Shown piece by piece: positions 45,733 through 55,086 of a stretch of DNA of 64,000 nt. Position 1 is the first letter of the stretch, and the number at the start of each line of letters is the position of its first letter. Under the pieces are notes generated by a model, which was given only the letters and a program-made list of their open reading frames with translations, was not told the origin of the DNA and did no database searches. The position numbers and the translations under genes were made by a program. This stretch comes from an uncultured SAR86 cluster bacterium (GTDB taxonomy: Bacteria; Pseudomonadota; Gammaproteobacteria; Magnimaribacterales; Magnimaribacteraceae), in contig CACNCK010000005.1 of the NCBI GenBank assembly GCA_902618945.1, forward strand, positions 1-64,000, given 5' to 3'.

Positions 45733-47826
45733 CTAAAATTCATATCGGAATGTTAGACCATACTTACGTGGATCCCCATGACGTTCATACAAAGTATCTT
45801 CGAAAGCAGGAGGTTCATTACCGAAATAAAACCCTCTTAAAGAATAATATTCATCAAAAATATTTCGTATCCAGAAATTTAAATTAATTTTATCTTTCTT
45901 ATAAATCATATTTATATTTGTAAGGATGTAATCATCGGAAGTATTATTATGAGAATCTGAATAATAAAAGTCACTTTTGCCATTCAAGTCCAATAGTAAT
46001 TCCAGATTATTTGATATGTCCCAGCTCAATCCTGCAGAAAAGCTATAGTCAGGCGCATGTGCTTGCTCCCTCCCCTCTAAATCAGGTCTTGATTGATACT
46101 GCCTTATTTCTGTTTCGAGTATTCCTAAGTTTAAAAACATACTGATAGTGTCTGAAATTTCAGAATTTAGACTTAACTCGGCTCCATAATTTCTACCTTC
46201 AGCTGCATTTTTTGTTAAAAATAAGAATGTATTAGGGTCTTGTGGGTCGACTTGAGTTGATGACAAAACTTGTTGATCTCTTCTGTCTGAATAAAAAATT
46301 ACTAAATCTAAAAAAGTTTTTGAAGAAAAGAAATATTTGCTTATTCCAAACTCGTAGTTGGTTAGGTATTCGGGTGAATAAGATACTGCTTCTATTAGTG
46401 AAGAACTATTTAAACCAGTTCCTAAGTTAAAACCACCCTGTTTGTAACCCTTTGCAATGCTCAGATAGTATTTAAGATCATTATCTAAAGAGTTAATGAG
46501 AGATATTTTTCCTCCATTCATTGAATCATCAGGTGTGAATAATTCTTCATTTGAATCTAAATAATCAGCATCCCAATCCTCCCATCTAAAACCAAAAGAG
46601 AGCTTTAATGTTTCACTTATAAGGTAATCCAAATTTCCAAAAAGGGATTTGCTTTCTGAAGAATAATCACTAGAGAAAAATGATTCACTGTAGAAAGTTC
46701 CGAAACCATCGTTTGGATCTCCGTAAGCCCCATCATCTTTTCTATCATTGGATTCATCAATTTCATAAAATGAAAATCCAGCTATCCACTGTATTTGATT
46801 AGAAAAATTTGTATCCAATTTATTGGATAGTATTCTAAGTTCTATATTAGAAGTTTCTCTATGCCTAAGAGTTTCAGAAAAATAATCATAGACATAGGGA
46901 AAGTGTGACTGTGCATTACCCCAATCGGCATCGTAACTAAAAACTACATCTGTATCTGTTTTAGAATATAAAACCTTGAGAGTATTTAGCCTGTTTATAA
47001 ATTCGAGATTTACACCTAGAGCTCTTGTATCTTGAGAGTCCATACCAGGTCTATCTGAAAGGGTATTTAGAGAGCCATCAATAGTCCATATATCTGAAGG
47101 ATCATCAAAATTGTTATCAAAATAGACTAGATCAAAAGAGGTGGCATCATTAATCGACCAATTAGTCTTGAGTCTAAGAGACTGCTCATCTTTCCTAGAA
47201 GTGTCATCTCTGTTTAAAAATAAATTTTCCCTGAACCCATCAAAATCTTCTTTCCTTATACTTAATCTCGATTTTAAGACTTTTGTGAAAGGAATATTTA
47301 TTGACGCACTCAAGTCGTTCCTTCCGTAATTACCAATGGTTATTTCTCCGTTTGCTTCAAATAAGTCCTTAGGATCCTTAGTTTTAATGTATATCATTCC
47401 TGCAAGTGAACTAGCACCCATCCTAGAACCTTGGGGACCTCTATAAACTTCTACTTGGTCAATATCGTATACAGAAGCTATACCTGCTTGACCTGAAAAG
47501 TCTATGTCGTCAATCAAAAATCCAACTGAAGAATTTGGAGTTCCTTCATATCCAGATCGTTCTCCAATTCCTCTGATCTGAAAATATCGCGGTCTTGAAT
47601 CACTAGCGGCAAAATTAAGATTTGGAATTAAGTAAGTGATATCCTCAAAATGCTTGTATTGCTTTTTTTGGATATCTTCATCATTAACAAGAATGAGACT
47701 GCTATCAACTTCACTTAAATTGGTGTCCCGCCAATCACCACTTACGACAATCTCATCAATTGCGTCAGTATGAGCAGGAAAGAGAATAAAGAAAACTGAA
47801 AAAAATAAAAATATACGTTTTAGCAT
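45733..47826 (-). CDS. TonB-dependent outer-membrane receptor, probable thiamin receptor
   Basis: A 697-residue outer-membrane active transporter. After the signal peptide (RIFLFFSVFFILFPAHTDA) come a TonB-box-like DEIVVSGDW, a plug domain (VDQVEVYRGPQGSRMGASSLAGMIYI-like stretch near 125-150), and a 22-strand barrel ending KYGLTFRYEF with the usual terminal Phe. The ligand is inferred from its TPP riboswitch and from co-transcription with a PnuC-family transporter. This combination is known from comparative genomics of thiamin regulons (Omr1-PnuT). Start at 47826 has GGAGG six bases away inside the riboswitch. Confidence 0.9.
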   Translation of the reverse strand: MLKRIFLFFSVFFILFPAHTDAIDEIVVSGDWRDTNLSEVDSSLILVNDEDIQKKQYKHFEDITYLIPNLNFAASDSRPRYFQIRGIGERSGYEGTPNSSVGFLIDDIDFSGQAGIASVYDIDQVEVYRGPQGSRMGASSLAGMIYIKTKDPKDLFEANGEITIGNYGRNDLSASINIPFTKVLKSRLSIRKEDFDGFRENLFLNRDDTSRKDEQSLRLKTNWSINDATSFDLVYFDNNFDDPSDIWTIDGSLNTLSDRPGMDSQDTRALGVNLEFINRLNTLKVLYSKTDTDVVFSYDADWGNAQSHFPYVYDYFSETLRHRETSNIELRILSNKLDTNFSNQIQWIAGFSFYEIDESNDRKDDGAYGDPNDGFGTFYSESFFSSDYSSESKSLFGNLDYLISETLKLSFGFRWEDWDADYLDSNEELFTPDDSMNGGKISLINSLDNDLKYYLSIAKGYKQGGFNLGTGLNSSSLIEAVSYSPEYLTNYEFGISKYFFSSKTFLDLVIFYSDRRDQQVLSSTQVDPQDPNTFLFLTKNAAEGRNYGAELSLNSEISDTISMFLNLGILETEIRQYQSRPDLEGREQAHAPDYSFSAGLSWDISNNLELLLDLNGKSDFYYSDSHNNTSDDYILTNINMIYKKDKINLNFWIRNIFDEYYSLRGFYFGNEPPAFEDTLYERHGDPRKYGLTFRYEF

Positions 47827-47829
47827 GCA

Positions 47830-47904
47830 ATTCCTCCGCCATTATTGTATGGATCAGGTTCAAAGAGTTTCAATGATCTCAGGCCGAAGCCACCCCTTTG
47901 CAAT
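47830..47904 (-). promoter_or_regulatory. TPP riboswitch (THI element)
   Basis: Minus-strand RNA reading 5' to 3' has AGGGGTGGC, CTGAGA (47882-47877), GAACCTGATC (47861-47852), the CCAT/ATGG hairpin and GGAGGAA, in that order: the conserved core of the thiamin pyrophosphate aptamer. GCAA at its 5' end can pair with TTGC just before the start codon, and GGAGG (47837-47833) is both aptamer 3' strand and ribosome-binding site. TPP binding would therefore block translation of the receptor, and the PnuT gene would be shut with it. Confidence 0.9.
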
Positions 47905-48028
47905 AGACTAATTTTAGCAAAGCCTTATAGACTTAACCAGAAACTTATCTTCAAATAGTCTTCTCGTGAAAAAGAATATAAAATATATAAGCCTTTCAAA
48001 TTAATTCATAAATTAGCTGCTATAAAGA

Positions 48029-48433
48029 ATGTCAAATTCTCTTGAAAACTGTGATGTGAGGTCTATATCAATAGGCTCCAAAATTTCACTTCTTTTTAAA
48101 GAAAGTGCAATATTTGAAGAGCAAACTGCCCTCATAGGAATAGTAGAAACCGTTAAATATTCAGGTGATAAGAATTCTGACTTTCCAGAAATACTGGATT
48201 TGCTTGATAAGATATGGATTCAGATTGGTGAAAATAAAAGAATATATGGAGATAAAAAAAGGAGTAATGACTCAATCAAGGAAGAAATATTTTTTAGATT
48301 AAGCAAACAGATGATAGAAGATTTTAAGCGTACAGAAATGATGTACGCCGGCGTTAATCATCCCAAATATAATATTAAAACTAAAGAAATAGCATTATCT
48401 ACCGTGAAAAGTCTCGCAGAAGATTTTAAATAA
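48029..48433 (+). CDS. Hypothetical protein, 134 residues
   Basis: Not recognised. A soluble, charged, probably mainly helical protein with no signal peptide (MSNSLENCDVRSISIG at the start, two cysteine-poor halves). The middle holds DLLDKIWIQIGENKRIYGDKK and the end MMYAGVNHPKYNIKTKE. Composition and codon use look like the neighbours. It diverges from the riboswitch-controlled operon and is 35 bases upstream of another small unknown gene on the same strand, so the two may be co-transcribed. Confidence 0.6.
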   Translation: MSNSLENCDVRSISIGSKISLLFKESAIFEEQTALIGIVETVKYSGDKNSDFPEILDLLDKIWIQIGENKRIYGDKKRSNDSIKEEIFFRLSKQMIEDFKRTEMMYAGVNHPKYNIKTKEIALSTVKSLAEDFK

Positions 48434-48468
48434 AATACCAAATTTCTGCTCTCTCCTTTAATAATTTT

Positions 48469-48750
48469 ATGAAACTAAAAGAGCTTAAAAAATTGATTGA
48501 AGGATGTCATCCTGAAGATCTTAATAATGATGTTGAGGCTGTTGTTATATCAAAGAAAAATAAAGTGTTTAAATCGGATAGCATTCGCTTAGATACTGAC
48601 TCAGGAAGGATTATTATTGCTACTCAGGACTCAGAGCAATACAAATTGAATAAAATCAATGCAGACAAAGAAATGGGATTCGCTAAGAAAATGCTATCTA
48701 TAAAATCAAAGAAAAAGACAATTGCGGATATCCTAAATCAAAAGAAGTAA
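48469..48750 (+). CDS. Hypothetical protein, 93 residues
   Basis: Not recognised. A small basic protein: MKLKELKKLIEGCHPEDLNNDVEAVVISKKNKVF, strands in the middle (SIRLDTDSGRIIIATQDSEQY) and a lysine-rich helical tail (KKMLSIKSKKKTIADILNQKK). High charge could fit a nucleic-acid-associated protein, but this is only composition. The stop is two bases from that of the convergent dehydrogenase gene. Confidence 0.55.
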   Translation: MKLKELKKLIEGCHPEDLNNDVEAVVISKKNKVFKSDSIRLDTDSGRIIIATQDSEQYKLNKINADKEMGFAKKMLSIKSKKKTIADILNQKK

Positions 48751-48752
48751 AA

Positions 48753-49970
48753 CTAAGCTGAGTCCAAGTACTTTTTGAGTTCCTCTTTAGCAATTGTCCT
48801 CATGTGTACCTCATCCGGCCCATCACCTATGCGCAGATATCTAATTGAACTATAAAGACTAGCTAAAGGAGTATCTTGAGAGACTCCAGCTCCTCCATGA
48901 ATTTGTACAGCTCTTTCTATTACTCTAACTGCCATTGATGGTACTTCAACTTTCGGTTGTGCTATTTCGCTTTTAGCTTCCTTGTTACCTAAAGTATCCA
49001 TCATGTAGGCTGCCTTAAGGGTTAACAATCTGCACATCTCAATTTCATTACGACACTTGGCTATAACATCAAAGTTACCACCTAATTCTGCGATTGCTTT
49101 ACCAAAGGCTTTACGTGTTGAGGCTCTTTTACAAAGTAGTTCTAGGGCAAGTTCAGCAGCACCAATTATTTTCATGCAATGATGAATACGGCCAGGGCCG
49201 AGACGGCCTTGAGCAATTTCAAAACCTCTTCCCTCACCTAAAATAATATTTTCTTTTGGTATCCTCACATTATCAAATTTTAAATGGGCATGACCATTAG
49301 GTGCATGGTCTGAACCGTAAACAGTTAACATTCTTTGCAGAGTGATGCCCGGAGTGTCTTTTGGAATAATTATCTGAGATTGTCTTTGATGCTTCGGAGC
49401 ATCAGGATTTGAAACTCCCATGAAAATCATAAATTCACAGTCAGGCCTGCCATACCCAGAAGTCCACCATTTTTCTCCATTGATCACATAATCATCACCA
49501 TCTTTAGATATAGTGCTAGCAATGTTCGTTGCATCTGAAGAGGCCACATTTGGCTCAGTCATGGCAAACGCTGATCGAATCTGGCCATCTAACAAAGGCT
49601 TTAGCCATTTTTCTTTCTGGTAACTACTACCGTACTTATCTAGAACTTCCATATTTCCAGCATCTGGTGCAGATGAATTAAAAACTTCAGAAGTCCACCC
49701 AACTCCCATCATCTCAGCAAGAGGTGCGAATTCGAGATTAGTTAGTCCATAACCCTCATCACCCGTTAACGAAAAATTCCACAAACCTTCAGCTTTTGCT
49801 TCTGTTTTGAGATCATATAATACTTCCGGAACTTGCCACGGATTACCTGACTCTCTAAAAGAATTCATAGCCTGAGTATACTCTGCCTCTTTAGGTTTTA
49901 TCTTTTGATCGATAAAGTTTGAGACTTGCACTATCAGATCTTTAGTTTTTTGTGTGTGTTCGAAATTCAT
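48753..49970 (-). CDS. Acyl-CoA dehydrogenase, ACAD10/11 type
   Basis: A 405-residue FAD enzyme. The wording follows the dehydrogenase half of mammalian ACAD10/ACAD11: [65 protein letters not shown] and [12 protein letters not shown], ending [24 protein letters not shown]10/11 proteins, together with their kinase domain, phosphorylate 4-hydroxyacyl-CoAs and eliminate phosphate to enter beta-oxidation. Here the kinase-type partner is a separate gene at 34299-35303. Divergent from the amidase gene. Confidence 0.9.
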   Translation of the reverse strand: MNFEHTQKTKDLIVQVSNFIDQKIKPKEAEYTQAMNSFRESGNPWQVPEVLYDLKTEAKAEGLWNFSLTGDEGYGLTNLEFAPLAEMMGVGWTSEVFNSSAPDAGNMEVLDKYGSSYQKEKWLKPLLDGQIRSAFAMTEPNVASSDATNIASTISKDGDDYVINGEKWWTSGYGRPDCEFMIFMGVSNPDAPKHQRQSQIIIPKDTPGITLQRMLTVYGSDHAPNGHAHLKFDNVRIPKENIILGEGRGFEIAQGRLGPGRIHHCMKIIGAAELALELLCKRASTRKAFGKAIAELGGNFDVIAKCRNEIEMCRLLTLKAAYMMDTLGNKEAKSEIAQPKVEVPSMAVRVIERAVQIHGGAGVSQDTPLASLYSSIRYLRIGDGPDEVHMRTIAKEELKKYLDSA

Positions 49971-50034
49971 GGTTAATTTAAAATTTTAGTATAAAAAAAA
50001 TGATAACATCATTTCAATTATTGGAGAGAATACT

Positions 50035-51441
50035 ATGGACTTTAGAGATTATTCATTGAAAGAGTTAGTCAGCAATGTTCAAAGAAAGAAAATATCTGCT
50101 AAAGAGTTAACACAATCAGCTTTAAATAATATCGAAAAGTTCGATGGAGAGATAAATGCTTTTTGTTCCGTCAACCCGGAAGATGCACTTCTGCAAGCAG
50201 AACAAATTGATTCTGCAATCATGAAAGGTGAAGACGTCGGAATACTTGCTGGAATTCCCATTGGTGTAAAAGATCTAGAGGATGCAAAAGGATTTATAAC
50301 TAGTTTTGGTTCAGAGTTGCATATTAGTGATGCTCCAGCAAATGAAGACTCAATTTTAGTCCAAAGAATGAGGGATCAAGGGTGCGTAATCCTTGGTAAA
50401 ACCAATACACCAGAGTTTGGTCATAAAGGAAAGACTGACAATGTACCTTTTGGGAGTACAAAAAATCCATGGAATCTTCTATATTCAGCCGGTGGCTCAT
50501 CTGGAGGAACTTCAGCGGCATTAGCTTCGGGAATGATTCCTCTTGGAACAGGATCAGATGGAGGTGGCTCTATTAGGATACCTGCTGCATTGGGCGGACT
50601 ATCAGGCATAAAGACATCTCAAGGAAGGATTCCCATAGGAGGAAAGACACCTCCAGGATCAGGTCTCTTGACGGTAAAAGGCCCTATGGCTAATACAACT
50701 CAAGATAATGCTTTAGCTCTAGACGCAACTGTTGGACCAGATCCAACAGATATTTTTTCTTTAGAATCAGATAATTTAAATTGGTCAGATGAATTAATTA
50801 ATGACGTACCTAAAACTGCTATATGGTCACCAACAATGGGTTTCTCAACCGTAGATGAAGAAGTTCTATCTAAATGTGAAGAGGCTATAAATTTACTTTC
50901 CAATGCAGGGGTTGAGATAATAGAAAAAGAAACCATATGGAACGAAAATCCTGTTGATGATTGGATGATATTTTGGGCTTGTGCATGTGCAAGAAGACAA
51001 CAACATTTAACGGGCACGAAAGACTTTGAGAAAATAGATCCTTTACTTAGATTCTTTATAGAAATGGGAACTAACATGGATGGAGCCTCATATGCTTCTG
51101 CAATAGACTCATGTCATAAGTTAGGCTATCAGTTAGAAAAATTCTTCGAAGAAGCTCCTCTTATTATTACACCTGCAACTTGTGGACAGGCACCTAAACT
51201 TGAAGGAGACGGTTTTGTAAATGGAAATGAAACTCCATCTTGGGTTGATTTTACAATGGGTATCAATATGACAAGAAATCCTGCTGGGGTGATCCCAATC
51301 TCTTTGCTGGATTCAGGTTTACCTGCTTCCCTTCAAATTATAGGAGGACAAAGACAAGATTTAGATGTGCTTAGAGCTATGAACTCTTTTGAAGAAATAA
51401 TAGCCTTCGATGAAAAAGCAGATTTTCCCTTAAATACTTAA
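50035..51441 (+). CDS. Amidase signature family enzyme
   Basis: A 468-residue amidohydrolase. The Ser-cisSer-Lys triad can be placed as Lys79 (GIPIGVKDLEDA), Ser155 (AGGSSGGTSAAL) and Ser179 (GSDGGGSIRIPAA), with the 24-residue spacing typical of the family. GatA would need its gatB/gatC partners, which are absent, and sequence wording fits general aliphatic or aryl amidases. No signal peptide. GGAGAG precedes the ATG. Convergent with the SDR gene, six bases apart. Confidence 0.88.
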   Translation: MDFRDYSLKELVSNVQRKKISAKELTQSALNNIEKFDGEINAFCSVNPEDALLQAEQIDSAIMKGEDVGILAGIPIGVKDLEDAKGFITSFGSELHISDAPANEDSILVQRMRDQGCVILGKTNTPEFGHKGKTDNVPFGSTKNPWNLLYSAGGSSGGTSAALASGMIPLGTGSDGGGSIRIPAALGGLSGIKTSQGRIPIGGKTPPGSGLLTVKGPMANTTQDNALALDATVGPDPTDIFSLESDNLNWSDELINDVPKTAIWSPTMGFSTVDEEVLSKCEEAINLLSNAGVEIIEKETIWNENPVDDWMIFWACACARRQQHLTGTKDFEKIDPLLRFFIEMGTNMDGASYASAIDSCHKLGYQLEKFFEEAPLIITPATCGQAPKLEGDGFVNGNETPSWVDFTMGINMTRNPAGVIPISLLDSGLPASLQIIGGQRQDLDVLRAMNSFEEIIAFDEKADFPLNT

Positions 51442-51447
51442 GTCTTA

Positions 51448-52236
51448 CTATTTATCATCATCGAGCATAGTGGCATGATTCCACCACGCTAGATCTGAAA
51501 AAGCTCTTAAATCCAATTCATGAGTCCAAGCAGATCGATGTTGTTGAGATAAATGATAATAGGTTTTTGCTATTTCCTTAGGTAATAGCAATCCGTCATG
51601 TTCCATACCTTTTGTTTCTCTTAGCTGCTGATACATTTCAGGTCCCAACATCTTACCAAGTGTATCTGGAGCATCTACAGCGCCATCTACAATAATGTGT
51701 GCAACGTGTATTCCTTTAGATGAAAATTCAGCATTTAGGGACTGACAAAGCATTCTTCTTGCTGCCATAGCTGCTGCATGAGAATGCTGAGTTGCATTTC
51801 CTCTCATCGCAGCGGTTGCTGAAGTCACTAATATTGTACCTTTTCCCCTGTCAACCATTAAGGGACAAAGCATCTTAGCAACTCTAAACAAACCAAAGCT
51901 TGCCATTTTCCATCCCCATTCAAATTCTTTATAAGTTGTTTGACTCAGCAGCTTCATGCCTGTTTGGGCTCCTAAGTTATAAATAACTACCTCAATCGGA
52001 CCAACATCAGATTCGACCTTGTTTATGACTTCTTCTATTGCATCCTCTTCTATTGCATTAAGGAGTTGTCCTGAAGCAGAGCCTCCAGAGGCTTCTATAT
52101 CTCCAATTAATTTATCTAAACCTTCTTTATCGGAACGTCTGCATAAAAAAGAATGATAGCCTTCTTCAGCAAATTTAGCTGCAACTGTTCCACCGATTCC
52201 CGCTCCTGCTCCAAAGACTAAACATACTGGTTTCAT
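51448..52236 (-). CDS. SDR-fold protein lacking the catalytic Tyr and Lys
   Basis: A 262-residue Rossmann protein of the short-chain dehydrogenase superfamily. The cofactor motif is GAGAGIGG (9-16), and IYNLGAQTG holds the structural Asn. Ser139 is present (VTSATAAMRG). The YxxxK motif is replaced: aligning HAAAMAA with the usual YSAAKAA puts His153 and Met157 in place of Tyr and Lys. A catalytically altered or binding-only role is possible. It follows a thioesterase gene by 18 bases on the same strand, so an acyl-CoA-related role is likely. Confidence 0.8.
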   Translation of the reverse strand: MKPVCLVFGAGAGIGGTVAAKFAEEGYHSFLCRRSDKEGLDKLIGDIEASGGSASGQLLNAIEEDAIEEVINKVESDVGPIEVVIYNLGAQTGMKLLSQTTYKEFEWGWKMASFGLFRVAKMLCPLMVDRGKGTILVTSATAAMRGNATQHSHAAAMAARRMLCQSLNAEFSSKGIHVAHIIVDGAVDAPDTLGKMLGPEMYQQLRETKGMEHDGLLLPKEIAKTYYHLSQQHRSAWTHELDLRAFSDLAWWNHATMLDDDK

Positions 52237-52254
52237 ATTTCTCTCCTATACTTT

Positions 52255-52662
52255 CTATCCAATATCTACAGGCTGAGCTGTATGCATCAGTGTAGCAACT
52301 AACTCACCCTCCAAATTGAATATTCTACCCTCCGAAGTAGCACTTCTGGTTCCTAATTTTACTAAATTTACTTTCATTTTTGCTTTTCCTAATGCGAGTG
52401 GTCGATGAAACGAAATATTTAAATTGGTGCTCATAGGGGCCTTTTTTTCTTCATAAGCAACAATCATTGCTGCAGAGGTAGCGTCATCTAAAGCTGCAGA
52501 AATCATTCCACCCTGAACGAAACCCATTGGATTTCCTGACATTTTATTGAATTCACAAGAAAACCAGATTTGCTCATCTTCAATAGAATCATACTTTAAA
52601 TTAAAAAATTCCATGGACGGTCCACGAAACTCATCATTAAATTTTTCTAATAGTTCTTCCAT
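52255..52662 (-). CDS. PaaI-type hotdog thioesterase
   Basis: A 135-residue hotdog protein. NPMGFVQGGMISAALDDATSAAM (about 44-66) is the PaaI active-site region, with Gln-Gly-Gly in place of His-Gly-Gly and Asp-Asp following; LNISFHRPLALGKAKMKV is the next conserved block. Likely hydrolyses an acyl-CoA. It is the promoter-proximal gene of the pair with the SDR and lies back to back with the two-dehydrogenase operon. Confidence 0.8.
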   Translation of the reverse strand: MEELLEKFNDEFRGPSMEFFNLKYDSIEDEQIWFSCEFNKMSGNPMGFVQGGMISAALDDATSAAMIVAYEEKKAPMSTNLNISFHRPLALGKAKMKVNLVKLGTRSATSEGRIFNLEGELVATLMHTAQPVDIG

Positions 52663-52788
52663 AATTTGTTTATCATAATGGGAAAATGAAAAAAATATTA
52701 AAATATCTTTAAAAGCGCTATTTTCCTAGCTTTCGAAGTCAAAAAACATTAGTATTTACGCTCATTTTCAACTATTTCAGTAATTAAT

Positions 52789-53961
52789 ATGGATATAAAT
52801 CTAAGCAGTGAAGATCTTGCATTTAGGGACGAAGTTAGATCTTTTTTCGAAGAAAATAAAATTAAATCTGGAGAAGACTATTTCTCCTGGAGGTTGGGCT
52901 GGTTTGAAAAAGCCAGAGAAAAAGGAGGCTGGGATGTACCTAAGTGGCCGGAAAAATTTGGCGGTCCAGGATGGACTCCAACCCAACATTATATTTGGGA
53001 ACAGGAGACAGCAAAAGCGAATATCCCTTTTGATCTCCCTTTTGGACTTGGTATGTTGGCACCCATATTAATGAATTATGGAAATGAAGAACAACAAAAC
53101 AGATTCCTGCCCGATATTAGAGATCGAAAGGTAAATTGGTGCCAGGGTTATTCCGAGCCCGGAGCTGGTTCAGATTTAGCCAACCTTAAAACAAAAGCTG
53201 TGTTGTCAGATGATGGAACTTATTACACAGTAAATGGTTCGAAAATATGGACAACCTTGGCTCATGTTGCGGATTGGATATTTTGTCTTACCAGAACAGA
53301 TGATTCGGGAATTAAACAGCAAGGAATCACCTTTTTATTGTTTCCCATGAAACAGGAAGGTATAGAGGTCAAACCAATAATCACATTAGGCGGTTCACAT
53401 ACTGTTAATACAGTTCATTTTACAGATGTAAAAGTTCCTGTTGAAAATAGAATTGGTGAAGAAGGTAAGGGTTGGACCTACGCAAAAGGGCTGCTTGAAC
53501 ATGAAAGAACTGGATTGGCAGGGTTATCTAAATCTTTAGTAGAGCTAGAACAACTCAAAGATAATGCTCGATCCATACAAAGAGGTAACGGAAATCTCAT
53601 GGATAATTCTAGTTATAAATCTAAAGTGGGTGAGTTAGAAATAGACTTGTTAGCCACGGAGTTCACTGAGTTGAGAAGCTTAGCTTCGGCAGCAGCTGGT
53701 GGTGAGCCTGGTCCTGAATCCTCGATCTTAAAACTCAAAGGGACAGAGATTAAGCAACGAATTCAGAAACTTACCGTCGAAGCCAGCGGGATATACTCTT
53801 CTGCTTGGGGTGATAAAGGTGTTGGCCCTTCTTTCGCAAAAGGAGGAACGGCAGGATATTTAAATAGTCGATATTTCACAATCTATGGCGGAGCAAGCGA
53901 AGTCCAAAAGGATATTGTCGCAAAAAAAGTTCTGGGTCTAACAAAAAGTAGCTCAAAATGA
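52789..53961 (+). CDS. Acyl-CoA dehydrogenase, likely catalytic subunit of a heteromeric pair
   Basis: A 390-residue acyl-CoA dehydrogenase of the large FadE26/FadE28-like branch: WDVPKWPEKFGGPGWTP, WCQGYSEPGAGSDLANL (flavin site), GSKIWTTLAHVADW, and the C-terminal YGGASEVQKDIVAKKVLGL. Glu in LLEHERTGLAG fits the helix-G catalytic base of this branch. The stop overlaps the start of a second dehydrogenase gene by four bases (ATGA). In steroid degradation such pairs form alpha2-beta2 enzymes (ChsE1-ChsE2 type). Confidence 0.9.
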   Translation: MDINLSSEDLAFRDEVRSFFEENKIKSGEDYFSWRLGWFEKAREKGGWDVPKWPEKFGGPGWTPTQHYIWEQETAKANIPFDLPFGLGMLAPILMNYGNEEQQNRFLPDIRDRKVNWCQGYSEPGAGSDLANLKTKAVLSDDGTYYTVNGSKIWTTLAHVADWIFCLTRTDDSGIKQQGITFLLFPMKQEGIEVKPIITLGGSHTVNTVHFTDVKVPVENRIGEEGKGWTYAKGLLEHERTGLAGLSKSLVELEQLKDNARSIQRGNGNLMDNSSYKSKVGELEIDLLATEFTELRSLASAAAGGEPGPESSILKLKGTEIKQRIQKLTVEASGIYSSAWGDKGVGPSFAKGGTAGYLNSRYFTIYGGASEVQKDIVAKKVLGLTKSSSK

Positions 53962-55085
53962 ATTTTGAACTGTCTGAAGAACAGAAAATGATTCAGCAAA
54001 GCGTCGAACGTTTTGTTCAAGAAAACTATGACCTTTCGAATAGAATAAAAATAAGCTCCGAAGATCCTGGCTTTAGTAAAGAATACTGGTCATCTATGGC
54101 CGAATTAGGCTGGCTCGGATTGGCATTTAGTGAAGAGGATGGAGGGTTTGGTGGCAATCAGATAGATACGTTAGTCCTCATGGAACAATTCGGTAAAGGA
54201 TTGGTACTTGAACCTTTTTTAGCGAATATAGTTTTGGGTGGAGGATCTATAAAAAGAGGAGGTTCTCAAGAAATTAAAGACTCAATCATTCCTAAGCTCA
54301 TAGATGGTAGTTTACAAATTACTCTCGCTTATGCAGAAGAACAAAGCAGATTTGATATAGAGGATGTTGCAACCTCAGCCAGAAAAGAAGGTGATGGTTT
54401 CATTATCAATGGTAAAAAATCTATGGTACTCAATGCAGAATCGGCAGATAAAATCGTTGTGGTTGCCAGAACAAATGGTAGTCAGGTAGATGAAGAAGGG
54501 ATCAGTTTATTTCTTATAGATGCAGATGCTGAAGGAATAGACAGAGAGAATTTCCCAACTGTTGACGGTCTTAGGGCTTCTGAAATTTCATTCAAAGATG
54601 TACAAGTAACATCAGAATGCCTCATCGGAGAAAAAGATAAAGGGTTTTCCATTCTTCAAGCAGTGGTAAATGATGCTATCTTGGCTTTAGCAGCCGAGGC
54701 TGTCGGAGCCATGGAAGTGTTATATAAAGACACAGTGGAATACACTCAGCAGAGAGAACAGTTCGATCATCCACTATCTGATTTTCAAGTACTTCAACAT
54801 CGAATGGTAGATATGTTTATGGAGTATGAACAGTGTAAATCTCTATTATTTCGTGCCACCATGGAAACTGTTCAAGATCCTTCTCTTTCTCAAAGAACTA
54901 TTCATGCTTTAAAACATTTGATTGGTAAATCTGGAATATTTGTAGGAGAAAGTGCCGTTCAACTGCACGGAGGTATGGGGGTCACCGAAGAGTTAAGGAT
55001 AGGTCATTTCTTTAAAAGATTACTCGTTATTGACTCTCAATTTGGAAATGCTGATTTCCACTTAGATAAATTCACAAGTCTCTAA
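53958..55085 (+). CDS. Acyl-CoA dehydrogenase-like partner subunit
   Basis: A 375-residue acyl-CoA dehydrogenase-fold protein with the ordinary N-terminus (NFELSEEQKMIQQSVERFV) and ITLAYAEEQSRFDIEDV at the usual flavin-binding stretch. Neither catalytic glutamate position is filled: helix G reads NDAILALAAEAVG and the C-terminal site IDSQFGNADFH, and MSEP-type wording is lost. This fits the smaller, non-catalytic subunit of heteromeric acyl-CoA dehydrogenases. Translationally coupled to the gene before it. A beta-lactamase-fold gene starts one base after its stop. Confidence 0.85.
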   Translation: MNFELSEEQKMIQQSVERFVQENYDLSNRIKISSEDPGFSKEYWSSMAELGWLGLAFSEEDGGFGGNQIDTLVLMEQFGKGLVLEPFLANIVLGGGSIKRGGSQEIKDSIIPKLIDGSLQITLAYAEEQSRFDIEDVATSARKEGDGFIINGKKSMVLNAESADKIVVVARTNGSQVDEEGISLFLIDADAEGIDRENFPTVDGLRASEISFKDVQVTSECLIGEKDKGFSILQAVVNDAILALAAEAVGAMEVLYKDTVEYTQQREQFDHPLSDFQVLQHRMVDMFMEYEQCKSLLFRATMETVQDPSLSQRTIHALKHLIGKSGIFVGESAVQLHGGMGVTEELRIGHFFKRLLVIDSQFGNADFHLDKFTSL

Positions 55086-55086
55086 A

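Noticed and set aside
50700-51077. Minus-strand 125-codon frame opposite the amidase
   Set aside because: Antisense shadow; no conserved features.
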